Below are positions 1-9,152 of a DNA stretch of 43,413 nucleotides, piece after piece (positions within the stretch are counted from its first letter, which is position 1; each line of letters begins with the position of its first letter). The DNA comes from Lentisphaeria bacterium (GTDB lineage Bacteria > Verrucomicrobiota > Lentisphaeria > Victivallales > JAADHT01). The notes beneath the pieces were generated by a model, which was not told the DNA's origin, did not search any database, and saw only the letters and a list, made by a program, of their open reading frames with translations. The position numbers were made by a program, and so were the translations under genes. The DNA is taken from assembly GCA_015486135.1 (NCBI GenBank), contig WFSE01000049.1, forward strand, positions 1 through 43,413, given 5' to 3'.

Positions 1-1
1 C

Positions 2-1375
2 TACGACATCATGCGCGGAATGCGCGTCTATCCCTGGAAGGCGGGATTGAAGTCCTCGATAAACGCCAATCCTCCGGAGTTCGCATCGAACTTCGACGCC
101 ACCACGAAAAAAGACCCGGCGAAACCCTATGTCGCGCACGAGACCGGACAATGGTGCGTCTTCCCCGATTTCGACGAAATGAAGCTCTACACCGGCTTTT
201 TGAAACCGCGCAACTACGAGATATTCAGGAAGAACATGGAGGACAACCATCTGCTCTCGAAATGGCGCCGTTACTTCGACGCCAGCGGGAAATTGCAGAC
301 GCTGTGCTACAAATTTGAAATCGAGAAGCTTCGCCGCACGCGGGGTTGCGGGGGATATCAGCTTTTGGGAATCAACGATTTTCCGGGACAAGGGACTGCG
401 CTGGTTGGCCCGGTGAACGTTTTTTGGAAGGTGAAGTCCTACACCTCGTCCGCGGAATACCGGTGTTTCAACGGCAAGACCGTCATCTTGGGGGAATTTC
501 CCAAGCTAATCTACAAGTCGGACGAGAAGATAGTATTGGACGTGGCGATATCGCATTACGGCGAGACGCCGCTTCGAAACGCCGAGCTGCTATGGACGAT
601 GAAAGACAAAAAGGGCGCTTTGGTGGCGTCGGGATCGAAAAAGATCGGCGATATCGGGTTTGGACTTTCGACAGTCGCAAAATCGTTGACGATTCCCCTT
701 GACGCGGCGAAAGCTCCGGCGGAATGCCGGATTGTGTTCTCGATCAAAGACTCTGACATCAAGAATTATTACGATGTCTGGGTGTATCCAGCGGATGCCA
801 AACCCGCCGATACGGGGGATATCGTGGTTACGGACAACGGCGCGAAAGCGGTGGCGGGACTCGCGAAAGGCGCGTCGGTCCTTTTCGTTCCCGAATCTCT
901 CAATATGCCCAAGCCGAAGGAGCGCGCGGCGGTGCTGGGATTCTCGACGATATTCTGGAACACCGTATGGGCGAAGAGGCAGCCGCCAACGGTGATGGGG
1001 GTTGAACTCGACCCCAACCATCCCCTTTTTAAGAACTTCCCCACCGACAGCTATTCGAACTACCAGTGGTGGTATATTATCTCGAAGACAAAGAATCCGC
1101 TGTATCTCGATTCGGCGCCAGCGGACCTGAATCCCATAGTCAATATAATCGACGACTGGTTCACGAACCGCCGCCTAGCCTTGCTGGTGGAGGCGAAAGT
1201 CGGGAAAGGGAAACTCATGGTCACTCCGGCCCCCATTCTCAAATCCTCACCGGACAACATCGTTTTAAACCAATTCAGAAACGCCGTCATAAACTATATG
1301 AAATCCGCGGACTTCGCGCCCTCTGCCGCGCTTTCCGCGGAATATGTGGAGTCCCTGACGCCGCCCGCACGATGA
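2..1375 (+). CDS. GH2-like glycoside hydrolase, C-terminal part (5' end outside window)
   Basis: The reading frame is open from base 2 with no stop before the first Met at base 11, so this is the 3' part of a longer gene that begins upstream of the window. The segment HETGQWCVFPDFDE followed by KYTGxLKPRNYEIF-like sequence (seen as LYTGFLKPRNYEIF) resembles the end of the TIM barrel in GH2-type beta-galactosidase or glucuronidase relatives common in Lentisphaerota, Planctomycetes and Bacteroidetes. After it come Ig-like beta-rich residues (about 150-260) with a jelly-roll-like C-terminal region. The catalytic residues cannot be fully judged because the N-terminal half is missing. A secreted role in polysaccharide breakdown is inferred from the family. 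The TGA stop at 1373-1375 overlaps a repeat terminus. Family confidence is moderate and the exact substrate is unknown. Confidence 0.65.
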   Translation, partial: YDIMRGMRVYPWKAGLKSSINANPPEFASNFDATTKKDPAKPYVAHETGQWCVFPDFDEMKLYTGFLKPRNYEIFRKNMEDNHLLSKWRRYFDASGKLQTLCYKFEIEKLRRTRGCGGYQLLGINDFPGQGTALVGPVNVFWKVKSYTSSAEYRCFNGKTVILGEFPKLIYKSDEKIVLDVAISHYGETPLRNAELLWTMKDKKGALVASGSKKIGDIGFGLSTVAKSLTIPLDAAKAPAECRIVFSIKDSDIKNYYDVWVYPADAKPADTGDIVVTDNGAKAVAGLAKGASVLFVPESLNMPKPKERAAVLGFSTIFWNTVWAKRQPPTVMGVELDPNHPLFKNFPTDSYSNYQWWYIISKTKNPLYLDSAPADLNPIVNIIDDWFTNRRLALLVEAKVGKGKLMVTPAPILKSSPDNIVLNQFRNAVINYMKSADFAPSAALSAEYVESLTPPAR

Positions 1376-1408
1376 TTCAATGAGCCCCAATTATTCAGCG
1401 AACCCTAA
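1374..1408. repeat. MITE-like repeat terminus, copy A (two tandem ends)
   Basis: Read on the minus strand this is TAGGGTTCGCTGAATAATTG followed directly by GGGCTCATTGAATCA. These are two tandem versions of the terminal motif also seen at 19235-19257, 27492-27516 and 30980-31015. No internal body of the element is present here. The stop codon of the upstream hydrolase gene lies in the proximal edge. Confidence 0.6.
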
Positions 1409-1473
1409 TTTTCTCAATGTTCGGGGTGGGGCATAGGGGCTTTATTTCGGTGGAATCAGAGTTGCGAAGTTGG

Positions 1474-1547
1474 TGGGCGATGCAGGACTCGAACCTGCGA
1501 CAACTTGGGTGTAAACCAAGTGCTCTAGCCAACTGAGCTAATCGCCC
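1474..1547 (-). tRNA. tRNA-Val (anticodon UAC)
   Basis: On the minus strand the sequence folds as a standard cloverleaf. The acceptor stem is GGGCGAT paired with ATCGCCC and discriminator A. The D arm contains AGCTCAGTTGGCTAGAGC. The anticodon stem CTTGG/CCAAG encloses loop TTTACAC, giving anticodon TAC. The T arm is GCAGG-TTCGAGT-CCTGC. The 3' CCA is not encoded. It sits between the minus-strand topA and the end of the GH2-like gene. Confidence 0.95.
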
Positions 1548-1589
1548 GTCCTTGAAAGGATGGGGAAGATACAACATGCCGCTCGCATG

Positions 1590-4160
1590 TCAAGTCTTGT
1601 CGGCATATTTCGCAGCCAAGCGTTTCAGCGCGGCGACCTGCCTTGGGCTTAGGGATTTTTTCGATGCGTATTGCGACGCGAGGGAATCGAAAAACTCCTT
1701 GTCGTTGTAAACCCTGCGGCCCTTTTTGACGGGCTCCGCCCATTCCGAGACTTTTCCCAAGACATCCAGGGCGGTTTCAATTTCCTTGGCGGTTTGAGGA
1801 GCTACCGACGGTGCCGCGGCCGCCAACGCGTCGAGGCTGAGCAATTCGCGGAGCTCGTCGGCGTTTTCAATTTTATCAGCGTATTTCGCGGCCATACGGC
1901 CCAAAGCGGCGATTTGTTTTTCGGATAGGGGGCGCCCGTCGTCGAGTTGTTTTTTCAAGGATTTGAAGAATTTGGCATCGTCATATGTCCGAGCGCCTTT
2001 TTTCGAAGGGGCTTCCCAAGGCGCATTGGCGAGGATGTCGAAGGCCCTCTTGAGTTTCAGCGTATCCTCGCTTTCCATCATCCGTTTGCGTTCAACTGCG
2101 GCCGCGGCTATTGCCTCGCGCCGTTCTTCCGCCTCCTTGAGGTCGTTGGTAAAATCGTTTTTAGCCGCCAGGCCGTCCAAATCCGATATTTGGTCCCTAT
2201 ACGCCACCGCCAACCCCAGCAGCGCCCCCCACTGCTTTTCAGTGATGGCGGCACTTTCGGAAAACTGTTTCTTAATCGAATCGAAAAAGGCTTTGTCGTC
2301 GCGTTTTGACTTGTTGACCTTGTGTGGCGCTTCCCATTTTTCGATTTTGTCCAAAGCCTCCACAAGCGCACTGACCTTGGCCGAATCCGGAGCGTTGGCG
2401 AATTTCGCCTCGCCCAACCAAGTGGCGAGATTGTTGTTGAACGTTTTCAGCATTTCGCGCCAATCGACCGTGCCATCCTCGATCTCGTCGAGTTTCTTTT
2501 CCATCTCGGCGGTGAATCCCACTTGGAACAGTGCCGGAAGGGTTTCGACGAGGTAATCATTCACCTCGAACCCTATTGGAGTTGGAACGAGTTTTCCTTT
2601 TTCCCTTCCGCAATAGCCGCGGTTTTGGATTGTCCCGACAATAGTGGCATATGTTGACGGACGTCCTATTCCATTCGCTTCGAGCTCTCTGATAAGTGTC
2701 GCCTCCGAGTATCTAGGGGGAGGTTCGGTAAACTTTTGTTCGCCCTCGAAATCCACATGGCGACATCGCTCGCCCTTGTTAAGCTTACCGAGTATGGACA
2801 CCGCGTCGCCCGAGGCCTCCTCCCGGTCGTCGGTTTTGTTCTCGCCGGCATCGTCTTTCGCGGGATACAGGGTTGTAAATCCCGGGAATTCAGTCACCGT
2901 TGCTCTCGCTTGAAATGTGAATCTACGTGGGCCGGAACCGTTTTCCAAGAGGACAGTCGTCCGTTTCAGCATGGCTGGAGCCATTTGGCTAGCGACGAAC
3001 CTTTTCCATATCATTTCGTACAGGCGGAACTGGTCCTTGTCGAGAAAAGGCTTGGCCCTATCGGGGGTGAGTGTGACATCGGCAGGCCGTATAGCCTCGT
3101 GCGCGGCTTGCGCGGACGCCCTGCTTTTGTAAACTGGCGGCTTCGGCGGGAGAAACTTGTCGCCATACTTAGCTTGAATAAAGGCCCGGCAGGTTTTAGT
3201 CGCTTCCGCCGCCACCGCCACCGAGTCGGTTCTCATATACGTTATCAAGCCGGTTGGGCCCCCGGACCCGATATCGACACCTTCGTATAGGGACTGGGCA
3301 ACTCCCATAGTCCTGCTGGCAGACATTCTAAGATAAGCGCTGGCGCTTTGCTGCATGGAACTGGTTATGAACGGGGGAGGCGCTTTGCGCCGTTGGGGTT
3401 TCACTTCAACGGCCGAGACAACGAATCCCTCACTTTTCACCAGATCGACTTTTACCTTTTCCGCGGCGTTGGTATCGCCAACATCCGCTTTGACTCCGTC
3501 GATTTTTGTTAATCTAGCTTTGAATTGGTTGCGCGGTCCTGGATTCCGCGATGGCTCGAACAAGCCAATGAACACCCAATATTCCTTTGGCTTGAATGCT
3601 TGGATCTCCCGCTCCCTTTCGCAAACAATTCTTAGAGCTACCGACTGGACCCGTCCAGCGCTGAGCGCCTTTCCCTGCCCCAGCTTCGTCCATAACAACG
3701 GGCTAACCTTGTAGCCGACTAGTCTATCAAGTATCCTTCGGGCCTGTTGGGCATCGACTAGGCGTCCATTTATCTCGCCAGGGGATTGAAACGCCTTTGT
3801 TATCGCGGATTTGGTTATTTCGTGAAAAACAACCCGGCGGAATTCCACGGGGGGACGTTTACGGTCGAGCAACTCTTTGAGATGCCAAGCGATGGCCTCT
3901 CCCTCGCGGTCGGGGTCCGGCGCAAGATATATTTCCGACGCTTGTTTCGCAGATTTCGCCAACTTCGCCACGACATCTTTCTTGGTTTCCACGTATACCG
4001 GCTCGAATCCATGTTCGATATCCACACCCAAAGAGCGTTCGGGAAGGTCTCTAACATGTCCCATGGACGCCGTGATCTCGTAGTTTCCACCGAGAAAGCG
4101 ACTAATAGTTCTCGCCTTGGCCGGCGACTCGACAATGACTAGCTTTCTATTTTCGGGCAT
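1590..4160 (-). CDS. topA: DNA topoisomerase I (type IA) with an unusual triple-repeat C-terminus
   Basis: This enzyme relaxes negatively supercoiled DNA by single-strand passage. The Met at 4160 (MPENRKLVIVESPAKA) is chosen because it opens the conserved Toprim domain. A longer upstream extension would run into tkt and looks non-coding. Visible motifs are the Toprim acidic cluster DPDREGEAIAWHLKE (about 82-96), SAGRVQSVALR (about 167), the active-site tyrosine in TYMRTDS (about residue 308) and the GIGRPSTYA motif. The 856-residue length is in the usual range. The normal C-terminal Cys4 zinc ribbons are absent. Residues of about 608-856 instead hold three diverged repeats of about 50 aa, with W-x-x-P, (D/N)(D/K)-x-x-FF-x-S(L/I) and L-S-x-(K/R)-Q-x-x-AL-x-x-(L/M)-A-x-K-YADK, separated by acidic or alanine-rich linkers. 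The gene lies just downstream of tkt, 46 bp from its stop. Confidence 0.95.
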   Translation of the reverse strand: MPENRKLVIVESPAKARTISRFLGGNYEITASMGHVRDLPERSLGVDIEHGFEPVYVETKKDVVAKLAKSAKQASEIYLAPDPDREGEAIAWHLKELLDRKRPPVEFRRVVFHEITKSAITKAFQSPGEINGRLVDAQQARRILDRLVGYKVSPLLWTKLGQGKALSAGRVQSVALRIVCEREREIQAFKPKEYWVFIGLFEPSRNPGPRNQFKARLTKIDGVKADVGDTNAAEKVKVDLVKSEGFVVSAVEVKPQRRKAPPPFITSSMQQSASAYLRMSASRTMGVAQSLYEGVDIGSGGPTGLITYMRTDSVAVAAEATKTCRAFIQAKYGDKFLPPKPPVYKSRASAQAAHEAIRPADVTLTPDRAKPFLDKDQFRLYEMIWKRFVASQMAPAMLKRTTVLLENGSGPRRFTFQARATVTEFPGFTTLYPAKDDAGENKTDDREEASGDAVSILGKLNKGERCRHVDFEGEQKFTEPPPRYSEATLIRELEANGIGRPSTYATIVGTIQNRGYCGREKGKLVPTPIGFEVNDYLVETLPALFQVGFTAEMEKKLDEIEDGTVDWREMLKTFNNNLATWLGEAKFANAPDSAKVSALVEALDKIEKWEAPHKVNKSKRDDKAFFDSIKKQFSESAAITEKQWGALLGLAVAYRDQISDLDGLAAKNDFTNDLKEAEERREAIAAAAVERKRMMESEDTLKLKRAFDILANAPWEAPSKKGARTYDDAKFFKSLKKQLDDGRPLSEKQIAALGRMAAKYADKIENADELRELLSLDALAAAAPSVAPQTAKEIETALDVLGKVSEWAEPVKKGRRVYNDKEFFDSLASQYASKKSLSPRQVAALKRLAAKYADKT

Positions 4161-4206
4161 TGAATCCGCCTTGTTGTGTGTATTGTCGGCTGTTGAGTAA
4201 AAGGTT

Positions 4207-6198
4207 TCAAGCCAACGCGTTCTTAATCCTCTCGGCCACGGCCTCCGCCGTGAATCCGTATTCCTCCGCGAGCTTCGCGTAAGGCGCGGAAGCGCCGAAG
4301 CCCTCCATGCCAATGTTCAATCCGTTTGGTCCAGTGTATTTAGCCCAACCAAATGTGGATGCCGCTTCGATGGAAACTTTGAGGGCTTCCGTGGTCGATG
4401 GAATAACGCTTTCGCGGTAGTCGCGGGACTGCTTTTCAAAAAGTTCCCAAGAGGGCATGGAAACAATTTTTGCCGAGACCCCATCCTTGTCGAGCACAAC
4501 GGCCGCTTCCATCGCCAGCGCTACCTCGGAGCCAGTAGCTATAAGGATGGCGTCCGGGGAATCGGTGTCTTTGAGAATATACGCTCCTTTGCTCAGCGCT
4601 ATCCGGCCTCTCAAGTTCTCGGGAATTGGGGGCAGATTCTGCCTAGTTAGAACCAGGGCCACCGGCCCACCGGCGGTCAGGGCTTCGGCCCAGGCCAGCG
4701 CCACCTCGTTGGCGTCGCAAGGACGGATAACCGTCATCTCTGGAATCGAGCGCAACATGGCCAATTGCTCAATAGGCTCGTGAGTGGGGCCATCCTCGCC
4801 GACAAAGAAAGAATCATGCGTGAACACATATATTTCATGGAGTTTCTGAAGCGCCGCTAGCCGGATAGCTGGTTTCATATAGTCGGAGAAGACGAAGAAT
4901 GTCGATGTGTACGGCAAAGTGCCTTCCACTAGAGCCATACCGTTCCCACACAACCCCATCGCCAGTTCGCGGACTCCGAAGTGGAAGTTGCGTCCGGAGC
5001 GGTCGTCGGGGCCGAAATGACCAGCGTCGCCCACCAATGTTTTGGTTGACGGCGCCAAATCGGCGGCGCCACCGCAAAGAGCGGGAACAAGCTTGGACGC
5101 TTCTTGCAGGACGACACCACCGGAAGCGCGGGTGGCAATTGGCTTGTCGGTGGGAGCGGCCTCTAGGAGTCGTTCCGCGATATCCGCGGGAACTCTCTTC
5201 TCCAATCTGGCGTCCAATTTTTCTTTAACGTCGGCGTTCGCCGCTAGAAACGCGTCGAGTTTGCTGTTCCAGTCAGCGGCCGCTTGTTTCAATTCCGCTA
5301 TTTTTACCGCCAGCGCCTGTTGAAGCTTTTCCGGGACGGTAAACGGCTCGAAATCAAAGCCTAGATTCCTTTTCATCGCCGCGACTTCGTCCTCGCCTAG
5401 AGGCTCTCCGTGGGCGGAAGACTTTCCCTGCTTGTTGGGAGCGCCGAATCCGATTTGTGTTTTGCAGACAACCAATGTGGGGCATCCTTCGGCCCGTTTG
5501 GCTTCCGCGATCACCGCGTCGACTTTCGCCACGTCGTTAGCGTCGTCGCAGATGAGAACTCTCCAACCAAACGCCTCGAAACGCTTGGGAACGTCCTCGG
5601 AGAACGCCAGCGACGTGGCACCCTCGATAGTGATTTTGTTATCGTCGTAAAAACAAACCAGATTGTCAAGTTCCTGGTGCCCCGCCAATGACGCCGCCTC
5701 CGAAACGGAGCCCTCCATCATACATCCGTCACCGGATATGACATACACTTTGGGGTCGAACATACCTGACCTGTCGAGTCCCGTGTCGGTCGCCAGTTGC
5801 TTGAGGGCCATCGCCATGCCAACCGCGGAGGCGAATCCACTCCCCAAGGGGCCCGTGGTGACTTCAACGCCTTTGGTGTGCCCGTATTCCGGATGCCCCG
5901 GGGTCAAGCTTCCCCATTGACGGAAGTTCTTAAGATCCTCCATGGACAGACCATAATCAAAAAGGTGCAGGAGCGAGTATAAGAGCATAGATCCGTGCCC
6001 AGCGGAAAGAACAAAACGATCGCGTCCGAGCCAAGTCGGATTTGAGGGGTCGTGCCGGAGATGGTTGTTGAACAATGCGAATGCTAGATCCGCGCATCCC
6101 AATGGCATTCCAGGATGGCCGGACTTGGCCCGTTGTATTGCTTCCGCCGATAGGGAGCGAACCGTGTCCGCTCCGAGTTTTTCCATTTCAAATCCCAT
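4207..6198 (-). CDS. tkt: Transketolase
   Basis: This cytoplasmic, thiamine-diphosphate-dependent enzyme transfers two-carbon units between sugar phosphates in the non-oxidative pentose phosphate pathway. The N-terminal domain carries SGHPGMPLGCADL, the substrate-binding LSAGHGSMLLYSLLHL, and the TPP/Mg motif GDGCMMEG with a downstream DNKITIEG. The central domain has GVRELAMG and the C-terminal domain resembles the usual transketolase tail. The length of 663 aa is normal. The start at 6198 is preferred over the in-frame ATG at 6219 because AAGGAGAG lies five bases before it, inside the longer frame. tkt and topA run in the same direction and may be co-transcribed. Confidence 0.96.
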   Translation of the reverse strand: MGFEMEKLGADTVRSLSAEAIQRAKSGHPGMPLGCADLAFALFNNHLRHDPSNPTWLGRDRFVLSAGHGSMLLYSLLHLFDYGLSMEDLKNFRQWGSLTPGHPEYGHTKGVEVTTGPLGSGFASAVGMAMALKQLATDTGLDRSGMFDPKVYVISGDGCMMEGSVSEAASLAGHQELDNLVCFYDDNKITIEGATSLAFSEDVPKRFEAFGWRVLICDDANDVAKVDAVIAEAKRAEGCPTLVVCKTQIGFGAPNKQGKSSAHGEPLGEDEVAAMKRNLGFDFEPFTVPEKLQQALAVKIAELKQAAADWNSKLDAFLAANADVKEKLDARLEKRVPADIAERLLEAAPTDKPIATRASGGVVLQEASKLVPALCGGAADLAPSTKTLVGDAGHFGPDDRSGRNFHFGVRELAMGLCGNGMALVEGTLPYTSTFFVFSDYMKPAIRLAALQKLHEIYVFTHDSFFVGEDGPTHEPIEQLAMLRSIPEMTVIRPCDANEVALAWAEALTAGGPVALVLTRQNLPPIPENLRGRIALSKGAYILKDTDSPDAILIATGSEVALAMEAAVVLDKDGVSAKIVSMPSWELFEKQSRDYRESVIPSTTEALKVSIEAASTFGWAKYTGPNGLNIGMEGFGASAPYAKLAEEYGFTAEAVAERIKNALA

Positions 6199-6258
6199 GC
6201 CGCTCTCCTTCTTTTCCATAAATTAATAGTGTTGCGTACGTGGAAAAAAACGGCGGAT

Positions 6259-6286
6259 ACGGTACTTTCCCGTGTCGTTTTGTCAA
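6259..6286 (-). promoter_or_regulatory. Possible promoter for tkt
   Basis: On the minus strand TTGACA (6286-6281) is followed after 16 bases by TACCGT, a weak -10 box. It lies in the divergent gap between tkt and ruvB, 61 bases from the tkt start. The strong -35 is the main support. Confidence 0.35.
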
Positions 6287-6305
6287 ACTAGCGAGGTTTT
6301 TGACG

Positions 6306-7331
6306 TTGGCTGAAAGCTTTATAAAATCCACTTTGAGCGAGAAGGACGCGGAATTCGAGGAATCGCTGCGGCCCTCGTCGTTCGACTCGTTTCCCGGGCA
6401 AGACAAGATCAAAGCCCGATTGAAGCTCCATGTGGAAGCGGCCAAGGGGCGCGGTGAGCCGTTGGGACATATTCTCCTGAGCGGCCCCCCCGGATTGGGC
6501 AAGACAACTCTGGCATACATATTGGCGAACGAGTTCGGCTCAAATATCAAATCATCCAGCGGCCCCGTGATCGACAAGCCCGCCGATTTAGCCGGCCTTT
6601 TGACATCCTTGCAGGAGGGGGATTGCCTTTTTATTGACGAAATCCACAGACTAAACACAACGGTGGAAGAATATCTGTACAGCGCGATGGAGGATTTTTT
6701 CATAGATATAATGATAGACCAAGGGCCAGGGGCTAGATCGGTGAGACTGAACGTGCCGAAATTCACGTTGGTAGGCGCTACGACGAGACAGGGGATGCTG
6801 TCCGCGCCTCTGCGGTCGAGATTCGTCTTGGTCAATCGGTTGGACTATTATTCTCCGGAGGTTCTCCGCGAGATTATCTTCCGCTCGGCGCGGATATTGC
6901 ACGTGGAGATAGACGAGGACGGAGCAATGGAACTGGCCCGCAGAAGCCGCGGAACGCCTAGAATAGCCAACAACCTACTGAAATGGGCGCGCGACTACGC
7001 TCAGGTCAAAACGGCCGGAGGCATTACCAAGGAATCGGCCGCCGCTGCGTTGGAAATGCTCGAGATCGACCAGGACGGATTGGACGAAATGGACAACCGC
7101 ATCTTGGAGACCATTCTGTTCAAGTTCAACGGCAGGGCTGTGGGAATCAAGACGATAGCCGTCGCAGTGGGAGAGGAGGAGGGAACAATAGAAGAAGTCT
7201 GCGAACCTTTTCTTATTCAGGAGGGCTATCTAATGCGCACACCCCAAGGGCGCGTGGTGACGGAGAAGACCATGAGGCGCTTTGGAGTTTCCTCGCTCGA
7301 CGGCAACGATGGACAACCCGATTTATTGTGA
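6306..7331 (+). CDS. ruvB: Holliday junction branch migration ATPase RuvB
   Basis: RuvB is the hexameric AAA+ motor that works with RuvA and RuvC to migrate Holliday junctions. The protein shows Walker A GPPGLGKTT, Walker B FIDEIHRL, the sensor region LVGATTRQGMLSAPLRSRF, and a C-terminal winged helix ending in TPQGRVVTEKT. The TTG at 6306 is the preferred start. GAGG sits nine bases upstream, and the distance from this start to the conserved RPSSFDSFPGQ matches other RuvB proteins. A GTG at 6240 in the same frame would add 22 residues and has no ribosome site. The next gene, cmk, starts ten bases after the stop, so they are probably one operon. ruvA and ruvC are not in the window. Confidence 0.95.
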   Translation: MAESFIKSTLSEKDAEFEESLRPSSFDSFPGQDKIKARLKLHVEAAKGRGEPLGHILLSGPPGLGKTTLAYILANEFGSNIKSSSGPVIDKPADLAGLLTSLQEGDCLFIDEIHRLNTTVEEYLYSAMEDFFIDIMIDQGPGARSVRLNVPKFTLVGATTRQGMLSAPLRSRFVLVNRLDYYSPEVLREIIFRSARILHVEIDEDGAMELARRSRGTPRIANNLLKWARDYAQVKTAGGITKESAAAALEMLEIDQDGLDEMDNRILETILFKFNGRAVGIKTIAVAVGEEEGTIEEVCEPFLIQEGYLMRTPQGRVVTEKTMRRFGVSSLDGNDGQPDLL

Positions 7332-7341
7332 GGTGGCAACA

Positions 7342-8025
7342 ATGGCCTGTCGAAAAAACGTCGTGGCGATAGACGGACCGGCGGCCTCCGGAAAAAGCAC
7401 CGTGGCTGCGCTGGTGGCGGAACGGCTTGGAGCGACATACGTCAATACCGGAAATATGTATCGGGCGGTGACGTTGGCGGCCTTGAGGCGTTTTGGCGAC
7501 GCGGGGCTCTCCGAGGAAGACGTGGTTGGGATGCTAGGCGATATCGAACTTGAATACACAAATGTCGGTGACGGAGCTTTCGCTCTGAAGCTTGACGGAG
7601 AGGACGTCGGAATGGAGATAAGATCTCCCGAGGTGGCTAAGTTTGTAAGCAAAGTGGCCGCGATGCCAGCGGTAAGGGAGTGGCTGGTGAAGAAGCAAAG
7701 AGCCTTTGCCGATGAAGGAACAATAGTAATGGAAGGACGCGATATAGGGACCGTGGTGTTCCCCGATGCCAAACGTAAATTTTTTCTCTCGGCGTCACCT
7801 GAAGTTAGAGCGAAGAGACGCTTGGCGCAAGCTGGAGAATGCGTGGATGGCGCTACGATCTCTAGCGTCGCCAAGGAAATAGCCGAACGTGACAAGAGAG
7901 ATATGGAGCGGCCAGTTTCGCCTCTCAAAAAGGCCGACGACGCAATAGCGGTAGATACCAGTGACATGACAATCGACGAGGTCGTCGATTTTATCGCGGA
8001 CAATGTAGAGGGAGGAGCGACGTGA
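7342..8025 (+). CDS. cmk: Cytidylate kinase
   Basis: The enzyme phosphorylates CMP and dCMP with ATP in pyrimidine nucleotide salvage. It has the P-loop GPAASGKST at residues of about 11-19, the substrate motif NTGNMYRAVTL, EGRDIGTVVFP and the lid-region arginines in KEIAERDKRDMERPVSPL. The 227-residue length fits the family. The ATG at 7342 follows GAGGTGG seven bases upstream; an ATG at 7282 overlaps ruvB and is not favoured. Its stop overlaps the next start by four bases (GTGA), which suggests translational coupling with the thioesterase gene. Confidence 0.95.
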   Translation: MACRKNVVAIDGPAASGKSTVAALVAERLGATYVNTGNMYRAVTLAALRRFGDAGLSEEDVVGMLGDIELEYTNVGDGAFALKLDGEDVGMEIRSPEVAKFVSKVAAMPAVREWLVKKQRAFADEGTIVMEGRDIGTVVFPDAKRKFFLSASPEVRAKRRLAQAGECVDGATISSVAKEIAERDKRDMERPVSPLKKADDAIAVDTSDMTIDEVVDFIADNVEGGAT

Positions 8026-8423
8026 GCGCTAAAACCATAATGGAGTACAGGGTCCCTTACGCGGATACGGACCAGATGGGAGTGGTCTATTACGCCAACT
8101 ACTTCGTTTACTTCGAAAGAGCCCGCAATGAATTGCTCAGGGAACATGGCATCCCCTACGCCGAACTGGAAGAGAAGCACGGAGTGGCTTTGCCTGTCGT
8201 GGAGTCTTATTGCCGACACAAAAGACCGGCCAAATACGACGATATCCTCCATATTTCCGCTTGGGTGGATAGCGCCTCCGGTCCCAGAGTGACGATTTAC
8301 TGCGAGGTTAGAAGGGAGGGCGCATTGTTGGCATCCGGCCATACCGTGCATGCCTGCGTGGATATGGCCACTGGAAGACCAGCCAGATCCGCGCCCAAAT
8401 CACTGGAGCCGCTTTTGGCGTGA
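8022..8423 (+). CDS. ybgC: Acyl-CoA thioesterase, YbgC/4-hydroxybenzoyl-CoA thioesterase type
   Basis: This 133-residue single hotdog-fold protein should hydrolyse acyl-CoA or acyl-ACP thioesters in the cytoplasm. The signature is YADTDQMGVVYYANYFVYFE near residues 13-32, with the catalytic Asp in DTDQMG. The start is GTG at 8022, overlapping the cmk stop by four bases. In proteobacteria ybgC is linked to the Tol-Pal system; no tol genes are adjacent here, although an exbD/tolR-type gene is at 27621. The precise acyl substrate is not known. Confidence 0.85.
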   Translation: MSAKTIMEYRVPYADTDQMGVVYYANYFVYFERARNELLREHGIPYAELEEKHGVALPVVESYCRHKRPAKYDDILHISAWVDSASGPRVTIYCEVRREGALLASGHTVHACVDMATGRPARSAPKSLEPLLA

Positions 8424-8503
8424 TTCGTACGGGAAGCCGCCCGCTCTGAAGCACGTTTCTGCAAAATATCTTAAAAAAAACGCTTTTATTTTTGAAACAG
8501 GGC

Positions 8504-8532
8504 TTGCGCGCCGCATTCGTTTTTGATAGAAT
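8504..8532 (+). promoter_or_regulatory. Sigma-70-type promoter for the pseudopilin gene
   Basis: TTGCGC (8504-8509), a 17-base spacer and TAGAAT (8527-8532) lie 77 bases upstream of the ATG. The leader between them contains GGAAC near 8539 and GTTCC near 8582, which could pair. AAAGGAG provides a strong ribosome site at about 8595. Confidence 0.6.
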
Positions 8533-8608
8533 AGGTAATGGAACGAAGTAAGAGGAGCCGCTTATCCCGTGGTAGGGGGTGGTTCCAAAACAACAAAGGA
8601 GTTGAAAA

Positions 8609-9124
8609 ATGAAGAAGCGTGAGTTCACACTCATCGAGCTGCTGGTCGTTATTGCGATCATCGGTATCCTCGCTGCGATGCTTCTGCCAGCCCTCTCAAT
8701 GGCTCGCGAAAGTGCTCGCAAAATCTCGTGTACAAACAACCTCAAGCAGATTGGCTTGTCCATCCGCATGTATTCCAACTTGTATGACGAGCAATTCCCG
8801 AACTACGATTATTCCTCTGGCGGCTACAATGCGCTGGCGTTGCTGGTTACTGAGGGATTTCTCGAGAACACGAAGGTGTACGTGTGCCCCAGTACTACCG
8901 TTAGCGGATTGACAGCGGGCTCGATTTCCACGGGTGACTCTTCTTACGTGTACGCTCCGGGCTTGTCGGAGGCGTCCTCTGTTGACAGTGGTTTGGCCTG
9001 TGACAAGGCTGCCAACCATGACAAGTATGGTAACATCTTGTTCGTGGATGGCCACGTCAAGGGCTATGCTGGATCTGCGTGGACCACAAGCGCTGGATCG
9101 AGCAAATTCCTTGGTGGATTCTAA
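8609..9124 (+). CDS. Type II secretion/type IV pilin-like pseudopilin
   Basis: The 171-residue protein begins [19 protein letters not shown], a classic class III (prepilin) N-methylation signal and hydrophobic alpha-helix. The tail has [15 protein letters not shown] and NILFVDGHV, the H-x(n)-DG style common in the large Lentisphaerota/Planctomycete pseudopilin families. The position before the Phe is Glu rather than Gly, as often seen in this phylum. The gene has its own promoter, a strong AAAGGAG site and a strong terminator, so it is monocistronic. Its codons (CGT, GGT, AAG, CTG, AAC) differ from its neighbours, which prefer GGA and AAA. This suggests high expression and possibly a major surface or pilus component. 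No assembly genes lie nearby. Confidence 0.9.
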   Translation: MKKREFTLIELLVVIAIIGILAAMLLPALSMARESARKISCTNNLKQIGLSIRMYSNLYDEQFPNYDYSSGGYNALALLVTEGFLENTKVYVCPSTTVSGLTAGSISTGDSSYVYAPGLSEASSVDSGLACDKAANHDKYGNILFVDGHVKGYAGSAWTTSAGSSKFLGGF

Positions 9125-9152
9125 TCTGGAATCTCCATGAGACGAACAAGAA

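Noticed and set aside
7323-8351. Long minus-strand open frame (342 codons) opposite cmk and ybgC
   Set aside because: It is Ser/Thr/Ala-rich without domains and lies opposite two clearly conserved genes; it is an antisense shadow of their codon bias.
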